A stretch of 9,150 nucleotides of DNA from NCBI GenBank assembly GCA_964427955.1, contig CAYRWY010000231.1, positions 1-9,150 on the forward strand. The letters are read 5' to 3'. The notes under the pieces are model-generated. The model did no database searches and was not told the origin of the DNA. It worked only from the letters and a program-made list of their open reading frames with translations. The position numbers and the translations under genes were made by a program. The DNA comes from JACRBK01 sp964427955. Its GTDB lineage: Bacteria; Chloroflexota; Anaerolineae; Aggregatilineales; Aggregatilineaceae. The first letter of the stretch is position 1. Each line of letters opens with the position of its first letter. Below are positions 1 to 6,948 of this stretch, piece by piece.

Positions 1-2510
1 ATGGTCGTGCTGCCGCCATAGGCGAGCGTGAGCGCCTGCGGGGCGTCGTCCATCAAGTAGGCGGTGGACGTGATCGCGGCGCTGGGCACGGCCAGGGCGC
101 TGCTGCTCAGATTCCCGTTCAATCCTTCTGATCCCACGCTGGCGATGGCATAGTAGAACTTGTAGCCGTTGGTCGCGGTCGTGTCGGTGTAGGTGGACCC
201 GGCGAGTATACCGCTCACCGGGACGAAGCCGCCCGCGGCGACCGGGCTGCGGTAGACGCGATAGCCCGCCGCGCCGGGCACAGCCTCCCAGGTCACGGAC
301 ACGCTGCCGTTGGCCCCCTGCGCGCTGACCGCCGTCGGTGGTTCGGGCGTGGCGAAGGGGGTATCAGCGGTCGCGGTCCAGACTTCGCCGCTGAGCGCCG
401 GTATCCGGATCGAGACTTTGCCGCCGAGCGTCGAGAGCGGTCCCCCGCCGAATGCGGCCTGCATCGTCAGGGTGTTGGGCAGCAGGTCGTCGAACGACAG
501 GATCACGGACTGATCGGACGTGCTGCGGTTCAGCACCACCAGCGCCGCGTTACCGTCTGCCGGAGAGATCCGCAGGAAGGCGTACACGCCCGTCGCGTCG
601 TCCGCCAGCAGGGTGGTGCGCTGACCTTCGCGCAGGGCCGGATTGGCATGGCGCAGCGCGGCCAACTGCTGGTAGAACGTGAGCATAGCGTCATCCGGCG
701 GGCCGTAAGTGTTCCCGCTGGCGTCGGACCAGGGATAGGGCGCGCGGTTGTAGGGATCGTCCTGCACCGTGCCGCTGCTATCAGGTTGGCTCGGCGAATT
801 GAGCGCGATTTCGTCGCCGTAGTAGATGGTTGGCGCGCCGGGGAGCGTGAATTGCAGCAGGGCGGCGAGCCGCTGGCGCTGCGTATCCCCGGCCACGTAC
901 AGCACGCGCGACGTGTCGTGACTGTCCAGGATGTTCATCATGGCGTGGTACGCCATCGGCGGGTAGTTCGACTCGATGTCGCGGATCAGGCCGTCGATCT
1001 GCGAGGGCGTCAGCGGGTTGATGGTATTGTCGCCATTCGAGTCGTTGTCGATGAAGTCGGTATCGCGCACGAAGCCCAGCAGGCCGCGCCGCAGCCGGTA
1101 ATTCATCACCGAGTCCCACTCACTGCCGAGCAGCCACGCGCTGGCGTTGCCCCATTCTTCGCCGACGATCACGCCCTCGGGGTTGGCGTTGCGCACCGCC
1201 ACGCGGAAGCCTTCCCAGTAGTCGCTGGCTGGGCCGCCGCCGTCGATGTCGCCACCCACCTCCAGTCGCCAGCCGCCGATCCCTTCACGGCCCCAGGTGT
1301 TGACGACGCTGTTGCGGCCCGTGTAGATGAACAGGCGCACGGCGGCGTTATCGCTGTCGAGCTTGGGGATGCTGTCGTAGCCCGCCCAGGAGACGTAATA
1401 GGTCGCGCCCTGGGGATTATCGACACACACCGCGGGCTGCTGGCCTTTGGGCGGGACGAAGAAGAACCAGTTGCGGTACTTCGAGTCCACGCTTTCGCAC
1501 GCGCCGTCCTCGTCATAGCGGTGGTAGCGGTCGAAGTAGACGCTGTCGCTGGACAGGTGGTTGAAGACGCCGTCCAGGATCAGGACCATGCCGCGCTTCT
1601 GCGCCTCGGCGACGAGCGTCTGGAAGTCTTCCAGGTCGCCCAGCACCGGGTCGATGGCCTTGTAATCCGCCGTGTCGTAGCGGTGATTCGAGCGCGCGGC
1701 GAAGATCGGATTCAGGTAGAGGGCCGTCACGCCGAGCGCTTGCAGGTAATCCAGCTTTTCGGTGATCCCCGCCAGATCGCCGCCGAAAAAGTCCACGTTC
1801 CAGCGGTTGGCGTATTCACCCGCCTGGCGTGGATCGACGGGCGGTTCGTTCCAGGTCTCGTGGAAGATCGACTTCAGCCCCTCGTAGAATTCCAGCGAGT
1901 CGTCGGCGGGATCGTTCGAGGTATCACCGTCGCGGAAGCGGTCCGGGAAGATCTGGTAGATCACGGCGTTGCGCATCCATTCCGGCGTGTAGTAGGCGGG
2001 ATCGTAGACGGTGATCTGCCAGCTCAGGTCCGGGCTTTCGGTATATTCCTGGCCGGGACCGCCTTCGTTGGCCGGGAAGTATTGGCCGTCCAGCGCCGCG
2101 GGGCGGATGTCGTCTTCATAATAGCTGGTCTCGCCGCCCCGCGTGAGGATGAAGCGGTACCAGTAGATCGTCGGGTCCTTGCCGGTGTCGAGCGTGGCTT
2201 CCCACAGGGTGACCCCTTCCGGCGTGACCGTCACCGGCGACATGGAGAGCATCTGCTGCTTCTGCTTGAAGGCGTCCCACACGCGCACGGTGGCTGCTGT
2301 CACGCGCGGATCGGCGGCCAGGCGCAGCGTGACGGGAGTCTGGACGGGCACCGGGCCGAGCGGCGTCCGGTACAGGTCGTCGAAGCTATCGTGCCGCACC
2401 GCTCCCTCGGCGCGGGCCTGCACCGGCAGCGCGGCCAGCGGGAGCAGAGCCAGGATCACCAGGAAAATCCCGACCGTTTGACCTACCCGAATAAGTTGGC
2501 GTGGTGTCAA
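1..2510 (-). CDS. Secreted GH13 alpha-amylase/pullulanase-type glycoside hydrolase with Fn3 module, 3' end off the window
   Basis: Extracellular enzyme expected to act on alpha-glucan linkages. 836 codons are visible and the frame is open to the left edge, so the C-terminus is missing. The start is TTG at 2510-2508: an AGGAG site lies 8 bases upstream, an in-frame TAG lies just above it, and no ATG is available. Residues 1-34 form a signal peptide (hydrophobic core 13-29, cleavage after ARA). An N-terminal beta domain spans about 38-170. The GH13 barrel begins near 184 with IYQIFPDRF, followed by SNHRYD (274-279), DGVFNH (313-318), GGWRLE (412-417), VGEEW (acid/base E451) and SHD (H531, D532). 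A C-terminal beta domain follows, then Fn3 at about 722-808, then the start of another domain. Order and motifs resemble neopullulanases and the amylase part of clostridial amylopullulanases. Oddity: the nucleophile position (417) is Glu, not Asp. Family call is firm; exact specificity is not resolved. Confidence 0.93.
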   Translation of the reverse strand, partial: MTPRQLIRVGQTVGIFLVILALLPLAALPVQARAEGAVRHDSFDDLYRTPLGPVPVQTPVTLRLAADPRVTAATVRVWDAFKQKQQMLSMSPVTVTPEGVTLWEATLDTGKDPTIYWYRFILTRGGETSYYEDDIRPAALDGQYFPANEGGPGQEYTESPDLSWQITVYDPAYYTPEWMRNAVIYQIFPDRFRDGDTSNDPADDSLEFYEGLKSIFHETWNEPPVDPRQAGEYANRWNVDFFGGDLAGITEKLDYLQALGVTALYLNPIFAARSNHRYDTADYKAIDPVLGDLEDFQTLVAEAQKRGMVLILDGVFNHLSSDSVYFDRYHRYDEDGACESVDSKYRNWFFFVPPKGQQPAVCVDNPQGATYYVSWAGYDSIPKLDSDNAAVRLFIYTGRNSVVNTWGREGIGGWRLEVGGDIDGGGPASDYWEGFRVAVRNANPEGVIVGEEWGNASAWLLGSEWDSVMNYRLRRGLLGFVRDTDFIDNDSNGDNTINPLTPSQIDGLIRDIESNYPPMAYHAMMNILDSHDTSRVLYVAGDTQRQRLAALLQFTLPGAPTIYYGDEIALNSPSQPDSSGTVQDDPYNRAPYPWSDASGNTYGPPDDAMLTFYQQLAALRHANPALREGQRTTLLADDATGVYAFLRISPADGNAALVVLNRSTSDQSVILSFDDLLPNTLTMQAAFGGGPLSTLGGKVSIRIPALSGEVWTATADTPFATPEPPTAVSAQGANGSVSVTWEAVPGAAGYRVYRSPVAAGGFVPVSGILAGSTYTDTTATNGYKFYYAIASVGSEGLNGNLSSSALAVPSAAITSTAYLMDDAPQALTLAYGGSTT

Positions 2511-2518
2511 AGTCTTCT

Positions 2519-2523
2519 CTCCT
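2519..2523 (-). promoter_or_regulatory. Ribosome binding site that fixes the TTG start of the amylase
   Basis: On the minus strand AGGAG (CTCCT on the plus strand) sits 8 bases before the TTG at 2510. Together with the in-frame stop upstream and the signal peptide that begins immediately after, this decides the start. Confidence 0.75.
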
Positions 2524-2545
2524 GAACTAAGATCAAAAGAATATT

Positions 2546-2560
2546 CATTCACTGTGAATG
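2546..2560. promoter_or_regulatory. Candidate operator palindrome over the amylase promoter
   Basis: CATTCA-CTG-TGAATG is a perfect inverted repeat with 6-bp arms and a 3-bp spacer. It overlaps the proposed -10 element and the predicted transcription start, the usual place for a repressor site. The odd spacer differs from the CG-centred palindromes of typical LacI-family sugar regulators. No regulator gene is visible, so the partner is unknown. Confidence 0.4.
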
Positions 2561-2585
2561 TACAGAGCTTGATAACTTTTGGCAA
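2557..2585 (-). promoter_or_regulatory. Probable sigma-70 promoter of the amylase gene
   Basis: Reading the minus strand, TTGCCA (2585-2580, five of six matches to the -35 consensus) is followed after exactly 17 bases by TACATT (2562-2557, four of six matches to the -10 consensus). Predicted transcription would begin near 2550, giving a 5' leader of about 40 bases that contains the Shine-Dalgarno. The -10 match is moderate, so this is a candidate only. Confidence 0.5.
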
Positions 2586-2620
2586 TTGTACCGGCGGACT
2601 GGTATGGTCATAGTAGCCTG

Positions 2621-2720
2621 NNNNNNNNNNNNNNNNNNNNNNNNNNNNNNNNNNNNNNNNNNNNNNNNNNNNNNNNNNNNNNNNNNNNNNNNNNNNNNNN
2701 NNNNNNNNNNNNNNNNNNNN
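2621..2720. other. Assembly gap (100 N) in the divergent intergenic region
   Basis: Exactly 100 N, the conventional placeholder for a gap of unknown size. It lies between the divergent amylase and MFS genes, so the promoter of the MFS gene and possibly another small gene may be hidden. The flanks are 2511-2620 (amylase leader and promoter) and 2721-2796, in which I see no clear promoter elements. Confidence 0.98.
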
Positions 2721-2796
2721 CTGCTCGCCCGGACTCAACCAAAAACTTTCTTCTGAAGCCGCGCGTTCTGTCTTTGCACTCTCGATGAAGGGAACT

Positions 2797-3999
2797 ATGA
2801 ACAAACAAGAAGTCCGGACGGTGTGTTTTGTGACGCTGTTTGCGCTTGGCCTGAGCATGATGGCCCTGGGACCCGCCTTGAACGACCTGGCCGATCAAAC
2901 GGGCAGCAGCCTGGCGGCGGTGGGGGCGATCTTCAGCATGATGTTCGTCGGCTCGCTGCTGACACAGGTCGTCGTGGGGCCGAGCATCGACCGCCTGGGG
3001 CCGCGCCCGATCCTGATCGCCGGGATCATCCTGGCGGCGCTGGGGCTGGTCGGCATTCTGCTCAGCCCGGTCCTGTGGCTGACGCTGACGCTCGGCGTGC
3101 TGATGGGCATCGGGTTTGGCGCGCTGGAGATTTCTACTAACGTCTGGGTCGTGGAGGTGTTTGCCGACCGCGCGATCCCGGTGATGAACCTGCTGCACGT
3201 GTGCTTCGGCGTCGGGGCAGTGACCGGCCCGGCGCTGGCCGGACTCTCGATCCAGGTGTTGGATACGGCTCTGCCGGTGCTGTGGGGCGGCATCGTCGTG
3301 CTGGCGGCTCCGCTGGTACTGGCCCTGCGGATGCAGACGGACTCCCCGTCCGCTCACAAGCACGATCCCGCCGAGGCGGCGGTCAGCTTCAACTATTTCG
3401 TGCCGCTGCTGTGGGTGCTGGGCCTGCTCATGCTGGTGTACGTCGGGGTCGAGAGCGGGATCGGCGCCTGGACCACGACCTACATCGACCAATCGACCTC
3501 GCTCTCGAAGGCGACCGGCGCGCTGGTGACGTCGGGCTTCTGGCTGGCGCTGACGGCAGGACGGGTGACGGCGGCGCTGTGGGGCGGGCGCTTCTCACCC
3601 TATACCGTGCTGAGAACCGCGCTGATCGGGGGCGTGATCAGCGGCGTGGTCTACGGCTTAGCGGTCGGCAGCGCGCCGCTCACTATCCTGGCGACGCTGA
3701 TGGTCGGCTTTTGCTTCGGCCCGATGTACCCGGTGGCCGTCGCCATTACGGCGGGGGCGTTCCGGAACGGGCCGGGCCGGGCGACCAGCGTCGTCGCGGC
3801 GCTGGGCAGCATCGGCGGATCGGCGCTGCCCTGGTTCGAAGGCCAGTTGTTGAACAAGGTCAGTATGACGTCGAACGCGCTGTACGTGACAGTCGGAACA
3901 GTGCTCATGCTGGCGTTGTACGGTGTGGTACTTATGTACCGCACGGCTCACGCGGCGACCCTTAACCCCCAGGTTGGCGACTCAGGGGCCAATCGATGA
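2797..3999 (+). CDS. Major facilitator superfamily transporter, sugar-type (FHS-like)
   Basis: Inner-membrane secondary transporter of 400 residues with about 12 hydrophobic helices in two halves, separated by a hydrophilic loop at about residues 187-206 (around SAHKHDPAEAA). The loop between TM2 and TM3 carries MFS motif A (GPSIDRLGPR, residues 61-70). NLLHVCFGVGAVTGP (131-145) and the second-half segment GVESGIGAW resemble the fucose/glucose/hexuronate (FHS) branch, which makes a sugar substrate the best guess. I prefer ATG 2797 because AAGGGA ends 3 bases before it; ATG 2785 in the same frame has no visible Shine-Dalgarno and would add four residues. The gene is divergent from the amylase, which fits uptake of released sugar, though the gap between them leaves linkage unproven. 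Substrate is inferred, not shown. Confidence 0.9.
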   Translation: MNKQEVRTVCFVTLFALGLSMMALGPALNDLADQTGSSLAAVGAIFSMMFVGSLLTQVVVGPSIDRLGPRPILIAGIILAALGLVGILLSPVLWLTLTLGVLMGIGFGALEISTNVWVVEVFADRAIPVMNLLHVCFGVGAVTGPALAGLSIQVLDTALPVLWGGIVVLAAPLVLALRMQTDSPSAHKHDPAEAAVSFNYFVPLLWVLGLLMLVYVGVESGIGAWTTTYIDQSTSLSKATGALVTSGFWLALTAGRVTAALWGGRFSPYTVLRTALIGGVISGVVYGLAVGSAPLTILATLMVGFCFGPMYPVAVAITAGAFRNGPGRATSVVAALGSIGGSALPWFEGQLLNKVSMTSNALYVTVGTVLMLALYGVVLMYRTAHAATLNPQVGDSGANR

Positions 4000-4005
4000 T
4001 ATAAT
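3997..4005 (+). promoter_or_regulatory. Extended -10 promoter for the SH3/FecR-like protein gene
   Basis: TGATATAAT is a perfect TGN plus TATAAT extended -10 element. Its TGA is also the stop codon of the MFS gene (3997-3999). A -35 match is poor (TTGGCG at 3974, spacer 20), which extended -10 promoters tolerate. Predicted start near 4012 would leave a leader of about 30 bases before ATG 4043. The element suggests the downstream gene has its own promoter and is not simply co-transcribed with the transporter. Confidence 0.6.
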
Positions 4006-4042
4006 AGGTAGCATTGAAATAAGCGGTACTAGGGGTGGTGTA

Positions 4043-5506
4043 ATGAAATGTTTGAGGATCATCCTGGTAGCCTTAGGGGTGCTGCTGCCCCTGGGATCGA
4101 TCCGGGCCGTGCCCCGGATCGCCGCACAGAATGCCTTGTGCCCGGAACTCGTACAAGAGGCGCTTTCGCTCACGGACAATCTCTGCCAGGTCACGGGACG
4201 CAACCAGGTCTGCTATGGCCATTCGGCCCTGCAAGCGCAGCCTCAGCCTGACATCCCCCATTTCAAATTCGATCAGGAAGGCGACCTGGCGGACGTCGCG
4301 ACTCTGCAATCGCTGCGGCTGAGCGTCATGGACGTCGCGACGGGCGCCTGGGGCGTGACCCTGATGCGGCTTCAGGCCAGTCTGCCCGACAGCCAGCCCG
4401 ACCAGAACGTGACGGTGGTCCTGTTTGGCGATGTGGAGATCACCCCCCAGGTGAGCGGCGCCGCCGCTGCCCTGGACGCCACGGTCAACGCGACCAGCCG
4501 GATCAACGTGCGCCAATCCCCGGCGACGGACGCCGCAGTGGTCGCCCGGTTGGAGCCAGGACAGCCGGTCAAGGTGACGGGCCGCCTCGCCGACAGTTCG
4601 TGGCTGCGTGTCAGTCTTCCGGACGAGGGCGGAACCGGTTGGGTCGCCGCTTACCTGCTCACCCCCGGCGGCGATGTGGAGTCCCTGGGCGTGGTAGAAC
4701 CTACGGAGCCGGAATACGGCCCGATGCAGGCCTTCTACTTCCAGAGCGGTCACCATGACGCCGTATGCGACGAAGCGCCGGACAGCGGTTTGCTGGTCCA
4801 GACGCCGGAAGGGGTGGCCGAGGTCACGCTGCTGGTCAACGAAGTGAACATCCAACTAGGTTCGACTGCTTACTTGCAGGCTGAGCCGGGCGGAGATATG
4901 ACGGTCCGCGTCATCGAAGGCGACGTGAAAGTCAGCGTGGGCGACGAGATGGTCGAAGTCGTGACCGGGATGCAAACGACCATCCCCCTGGACGATGATC
5001 TGAAACCTGCCGGGACTCCGACCAAGGCGACGGCGTTCGATCCGGAGAGTGTCCGGTCGCTGCCGCTCGGCCTGTTGGAAGAACCGGTCGAGCTTCCGGC
5101 CAGCGCCGAGGACGAGGGAACGTTGGTTCCGACCCTCGCGTCCGACAATCCCGCTGCCGATCAGCCCACGACCGAAGCGCTGGAGGATGGCGCCACTCCG
5201 CAGGCCAGAAGGACGTCTGTCCCGCCGACGGCAGAGCCACCCACCGCGGAACCGCCGACCGCGGTCCCGCCGCCGACCGCAGAACCCCCCACGGCAGAGC
5301 CGCCCACCGCGGAACCACCGACCGCCGCCCCGCCGCCTACGGCTATCCCGCCGACCGCGGTCCCACCGCCCACGGCAGAACCGCCCACATCCATTCCGCC
5401 GACGGAAGAAATGATCACGATCTGCCACAAGGGCAAGAATACCCTCACGATCCCGATCAGCGCCCTGCCCGCGCACCTGGGGCATGGCGATACCATCGGG
5501 CCGTGC
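4043..5506 (+). CDS. Secreted SH3b / FecR-like protein with PPTAE-repeat stalk and C-terminal CHKG motif, 3' end in gap
   Basis: Exported protein, 488 residues visible, running into the gap. Start ATG 4043 follows a G-rich AGGGGTGG site. Residues 1-28 are a signal peptide (core about 5-20). Next comes a cysteine-containing region (33-135, CPELV and NQVCYGH motifs) of a type I associate with Chloroflexota secreted proteins. A bacterial SH3 (SH3b) domain spans about 147-208 (INVRQSP, SWLRVSL, GWVAAYLL). A FecR-like beta region spans about 226-316 (VRVIEGDVKVSVG). A Pro/Thr/Ala repeat stalk covers 394-456, and a cysteine motif begins at C461. SH3b domains often bind cell-wall peptide or glycan; a role at the cell envelope is inference. 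The C461-C488 motif usually lies near the protein end, so the stop is probably just inside the gap. No TonB-system partner for a true FecR is visible. Confidence 0.85.
5222..5410 (+). repeat. Proline-rich PPTAx tandem repeat
   Basis: About 12 copies of a four-to-six-residue unit (PPTAE, PPTAV, PPPTA and variants) covering residues 394-456. Third-position bases vary freely between copies (CCG/CCC/CCA, GCG/GCA/GCC) while the residues are kept, so the array is maintained at protein level. It is likely an extended linker or wall-spanning stalk. Such arrays also break short-read assemblies, and the second gap lies 96 bases downstream. Confidence 0.9.
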
Positions 5507-5606
5507 NNNNNNNNNNNNNNNNNNNNNNNNNNNNNNNNNNNNNNNNNNNNNNNNNNNNNNNNNNNNNNNNNNNNNNNNNNNNNNNNNNNNNNNNNNNNNN
5601 NNNNNN
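5507..5606. other. Assembly gap (100 N)
   Basis: Exactly 100 N. It removes the 3' end of the secreted repeat protein and the upstream region of the following gene. The reading frame happens to stay open through the N run, but the two sides encode unrelated proteins, so they are treated here as separate genes. Confidence 0.98.
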
Positions 5607-5608
5607 TT

Positions 5609-5932
5609 ATGGATCATGACATTGAACAGCAAGGTCTTTCAAATATCACCGAACGCTACCGGTGCAAAATAACGGTGCTCAAAAAATCCTTTAATGAAGA
5701 GCTGTATAGGCAGTATCCCTACGGAGCCGCCCAGGGATGTGGCCGGTTGGAAGTAGGACAGGAATTTATCACCAACAATCGTTGGGATCCGCCGGAGGGG
5801 TTTTGCCAGTGGGCATGGAGTGAGCTGCGACCGATGGTGCACAGTATACACGCAGGACATGCGGTGCCCATGATCGTATCCTGCACGGATGGGTTGCGGC
5901 CAGTGGTTTTTAAGTTGGAACGGATAGAATAA
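5609..5932 (+). CDS. TIGR04076 family protein (start possibly within gap)
   Basis: Small soluble protein, 107 residues from the first visible ATG (5609). The core from YRCKITVLKK through EVGQEFI, PEGFCQWAW and SCTDGLRPVVFKLERI matches my memory of the TIGR04076 family, proteins of about 90-110 residues of unknown function. Conserved Cys and Trp residues stand out: C19, C48, C71, W73, W75 and C92. The family-like part begins near residue 17, so ATG 5609 gives a slightly long N-terminus and may be right, but the bases upstream are missing. The gene is noticeably less GC-rich than its neighbours (for example AAAATAACG, AAAAAATCC). It is convergent with the methyltransferase, 50 bases from stop to stop. 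Biochemical role unknown. Confidence 0.8.
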   Translation: MDHDIEQQGLSNITERYRCKITVLKKSFNEELYRQYPYGAAQGCGRLEVGQEFITNNRWDPPEGFCQWAWSELRPMVHSIHAGHAVPMIVSCTDGLRPVVFKLERIE

Positions 5933-5940
5933 GTCAAACT

Positions 5941-5968
5941 GGGGCAGTGAGAGAAATGCTGCTGCCCC
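5941..5968. terminator. Possible bidirectional terminator hairpin between convergent genes
   Basis: GGGGCAG (5941-5947) and CTGCCCC (5962-5968) form a perfect 7-bp stem with a 14-base loop, placed in the 50 bases between two convergent stop codons. The T-tract is weak on the plus strand (TTCTG) and only modest on the minus strand (AGTTTGACTTATT), so termination strength is uncertain. Confidence 0.45.
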
Positions 5969-5982
5969 TTCTGAAGCTGTGC

Positions 5983-6912
5983 TTAACTTCGCACCGCGGC
6001 CTGCACCAGCCGGAACAGGTCCAGCATCGGCCCGGCGGACGATCCGTCTCGCAGCGTGAGATAGCGGCGTTGCAACTCGTCGGTCGTGGGGTGATCGATC
6101 AGGTCGAAGCCGCGCGCGGCCAGGAAGGCCGCTGTTTCGCTCTCTTTCAGGTCGAATCTGAGCGGCTCCGCGGTGTAGGCGGTCTGCATGGCGGTCCGGG
6201 CCTGCTGCGCGCCGAAACGCCCGGCCAGGTCGGAGGCGGCGATCATGTAATCGAAGGCGATCACGCTGCCTGCCGGGGAATGCTGCCGGACGAAGCTCAG
6301 CATGTCGTCCACGGCCTGCGCGGGCAGATAGTAGCTGACGCCTTCCCAGATGAAGAGGGTTGGTTGGGCCTCGGAGAACCCGGCCTCGTGCAGCTTGTCG
6401 GCCAGGCGGTCGCGGGTGAAGTCGATAGTGACGAAGGTCAGCGCTACCGGGATGGCGACCTGCGCCTGTTCCAGCAGGGATCGCTTGCGCTGCTGCGTGG
6501 CTTTGCTGTCCAGCTCGAACAGCCGGGTCTGCCGGATCAGGTGGCAGAAGCGGAACGCGCGGGTGTCGTAGCCTGCACCGAGTAACACGATCTGCGGGAG
6601 ATTATCGCGCAGGGCGTGCGCGAAGATTTCGTCCAGGTAGGCGGTGCGGACGATGAAAAATTCGTAGCCGCCCGGCGAAAACGCCGCGATTTTCTGCAAC
6701 ATGGCGGCGTGTAGGGCCGGGTTGCTCAGCGATTGCTGCGCCGCCGCCAGCGTGACCGGATCGTCGGCCAGGAAGATCTCGGCCAGAGTGTCCGGCCCCC
6801 GGATTTCTTCGCGCGGGTCGTGCGCGGCGATGGCGCGCGACCGGGCGACGTTCAGGGCACTCAACGACGGTTGGTGCTCCAGCGACAGCGTCGGATCAGG
6901 TGCAGTCCCCAT
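5983..6912 (-). CDS. Class I SAM-dependent methyltransferase, PPM1/LCMT-like family
   Basis: Predicted cytoplasmic methyltransferase of 309 residues, the usual length for the leucine carboxyl methyltransferase-like family (PF04072/TIGR00027 type). Visible landmarks are the arginine in FIVRT (R89), motif I LLGAGYDTRAF (110-120), the acidic residues after strand 2 in LFELD (131-135), DF (164-165) and the family signature FIWEGVSYYL (187-196). The start ATG at 6912 follows a near-ideal GGAGGAGG site. It lies 36 bases after the glycyl radical enzyme gene on the same strand, so the two are probably one operon. Bacterial members methylate O-atoms of small molecules, carboxylates or polyketides, or have no known substrate, so the substrate here is unknown. 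No membrane segment or signal peptide is seen. Confidence 0.92.
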   Translation of the reverse strand: MGTAPDPTLSLEHQPSLSALNVARSRAIAAHDPREEIRGPDTLAEIFLADDPVTLAAAQQSLSNPALHAAMLQKIAAFSPGGYEFFIVRTAYLDEIFAHALRDNLPQIVLLGAGYDTRAFRFCHLIRQTRLFELDSKATQQRKRSLLEQAQVAIPVALTFVTIDFTRDRLADKLHEAGFSEAQPTLFIWEGVSYYLPAQAVDDMLSFVRQHSPAGSVIAFDYMIAASDLAGRFGAQQARTAMQTAYTAEPLRFDLKESETAAFLAARGFDLIDHPTTDELQRRYLTLRDGSSAGPMLDLFRLVQAAVRS

Positions 6913-6915
6913 TAG

Positions 6916-6925
6916 CTCCTCCTCC
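6916..6925 (-). promoter_or_regulatory. Strong ribosome binding site of the methyltransferase gene
   Basis: The minus strand reads GGAGGAGGAG ending 3 bases before ATG, containing two overlapping GGAGG cores; the upstream core gives better spacing to ATG 6912. It sits in the 36-base interval after the dehydratase stop, implying that the second gene of the pair is translated efficiently and independently. Confidence 0.8.
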
Positions 6926-6948
6926 GGTTCAGGGAAATGCTCACCAGA

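Noticed and set aside
648..2525. 625-codon plus-strand open frame
   Set aside because: It is antisense to the amylase gene, whose minus-strand reading has a signal peptide and all GH13 motifs. The plus-strand translation has no recognisable domain and is a by-product of GC-rich codon bias.
5222..5410. CRISPR-like array
   Set aside because: The repeats are short, imperfect, in frame and lack unique spacers; they encode a PPTAx protein repeat.
5161..5496. Minus-strand glycine-rich GGSAVGG repeat protein
   Set aside because: It is the antisense of the PPTAE repeat; the plus-strand frame has signal peptide and domains, so the glycine repeat is a shadow.
3923..5932. One 669-residue protein spanning the second gap
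   Set aside because: The frame stays open only because N is read as X. The left part ends in a terminal-type CHKG motif and the right part is a complete TIGR04076-like protein; it also begins 40 codons too early, inside the MFS gene.
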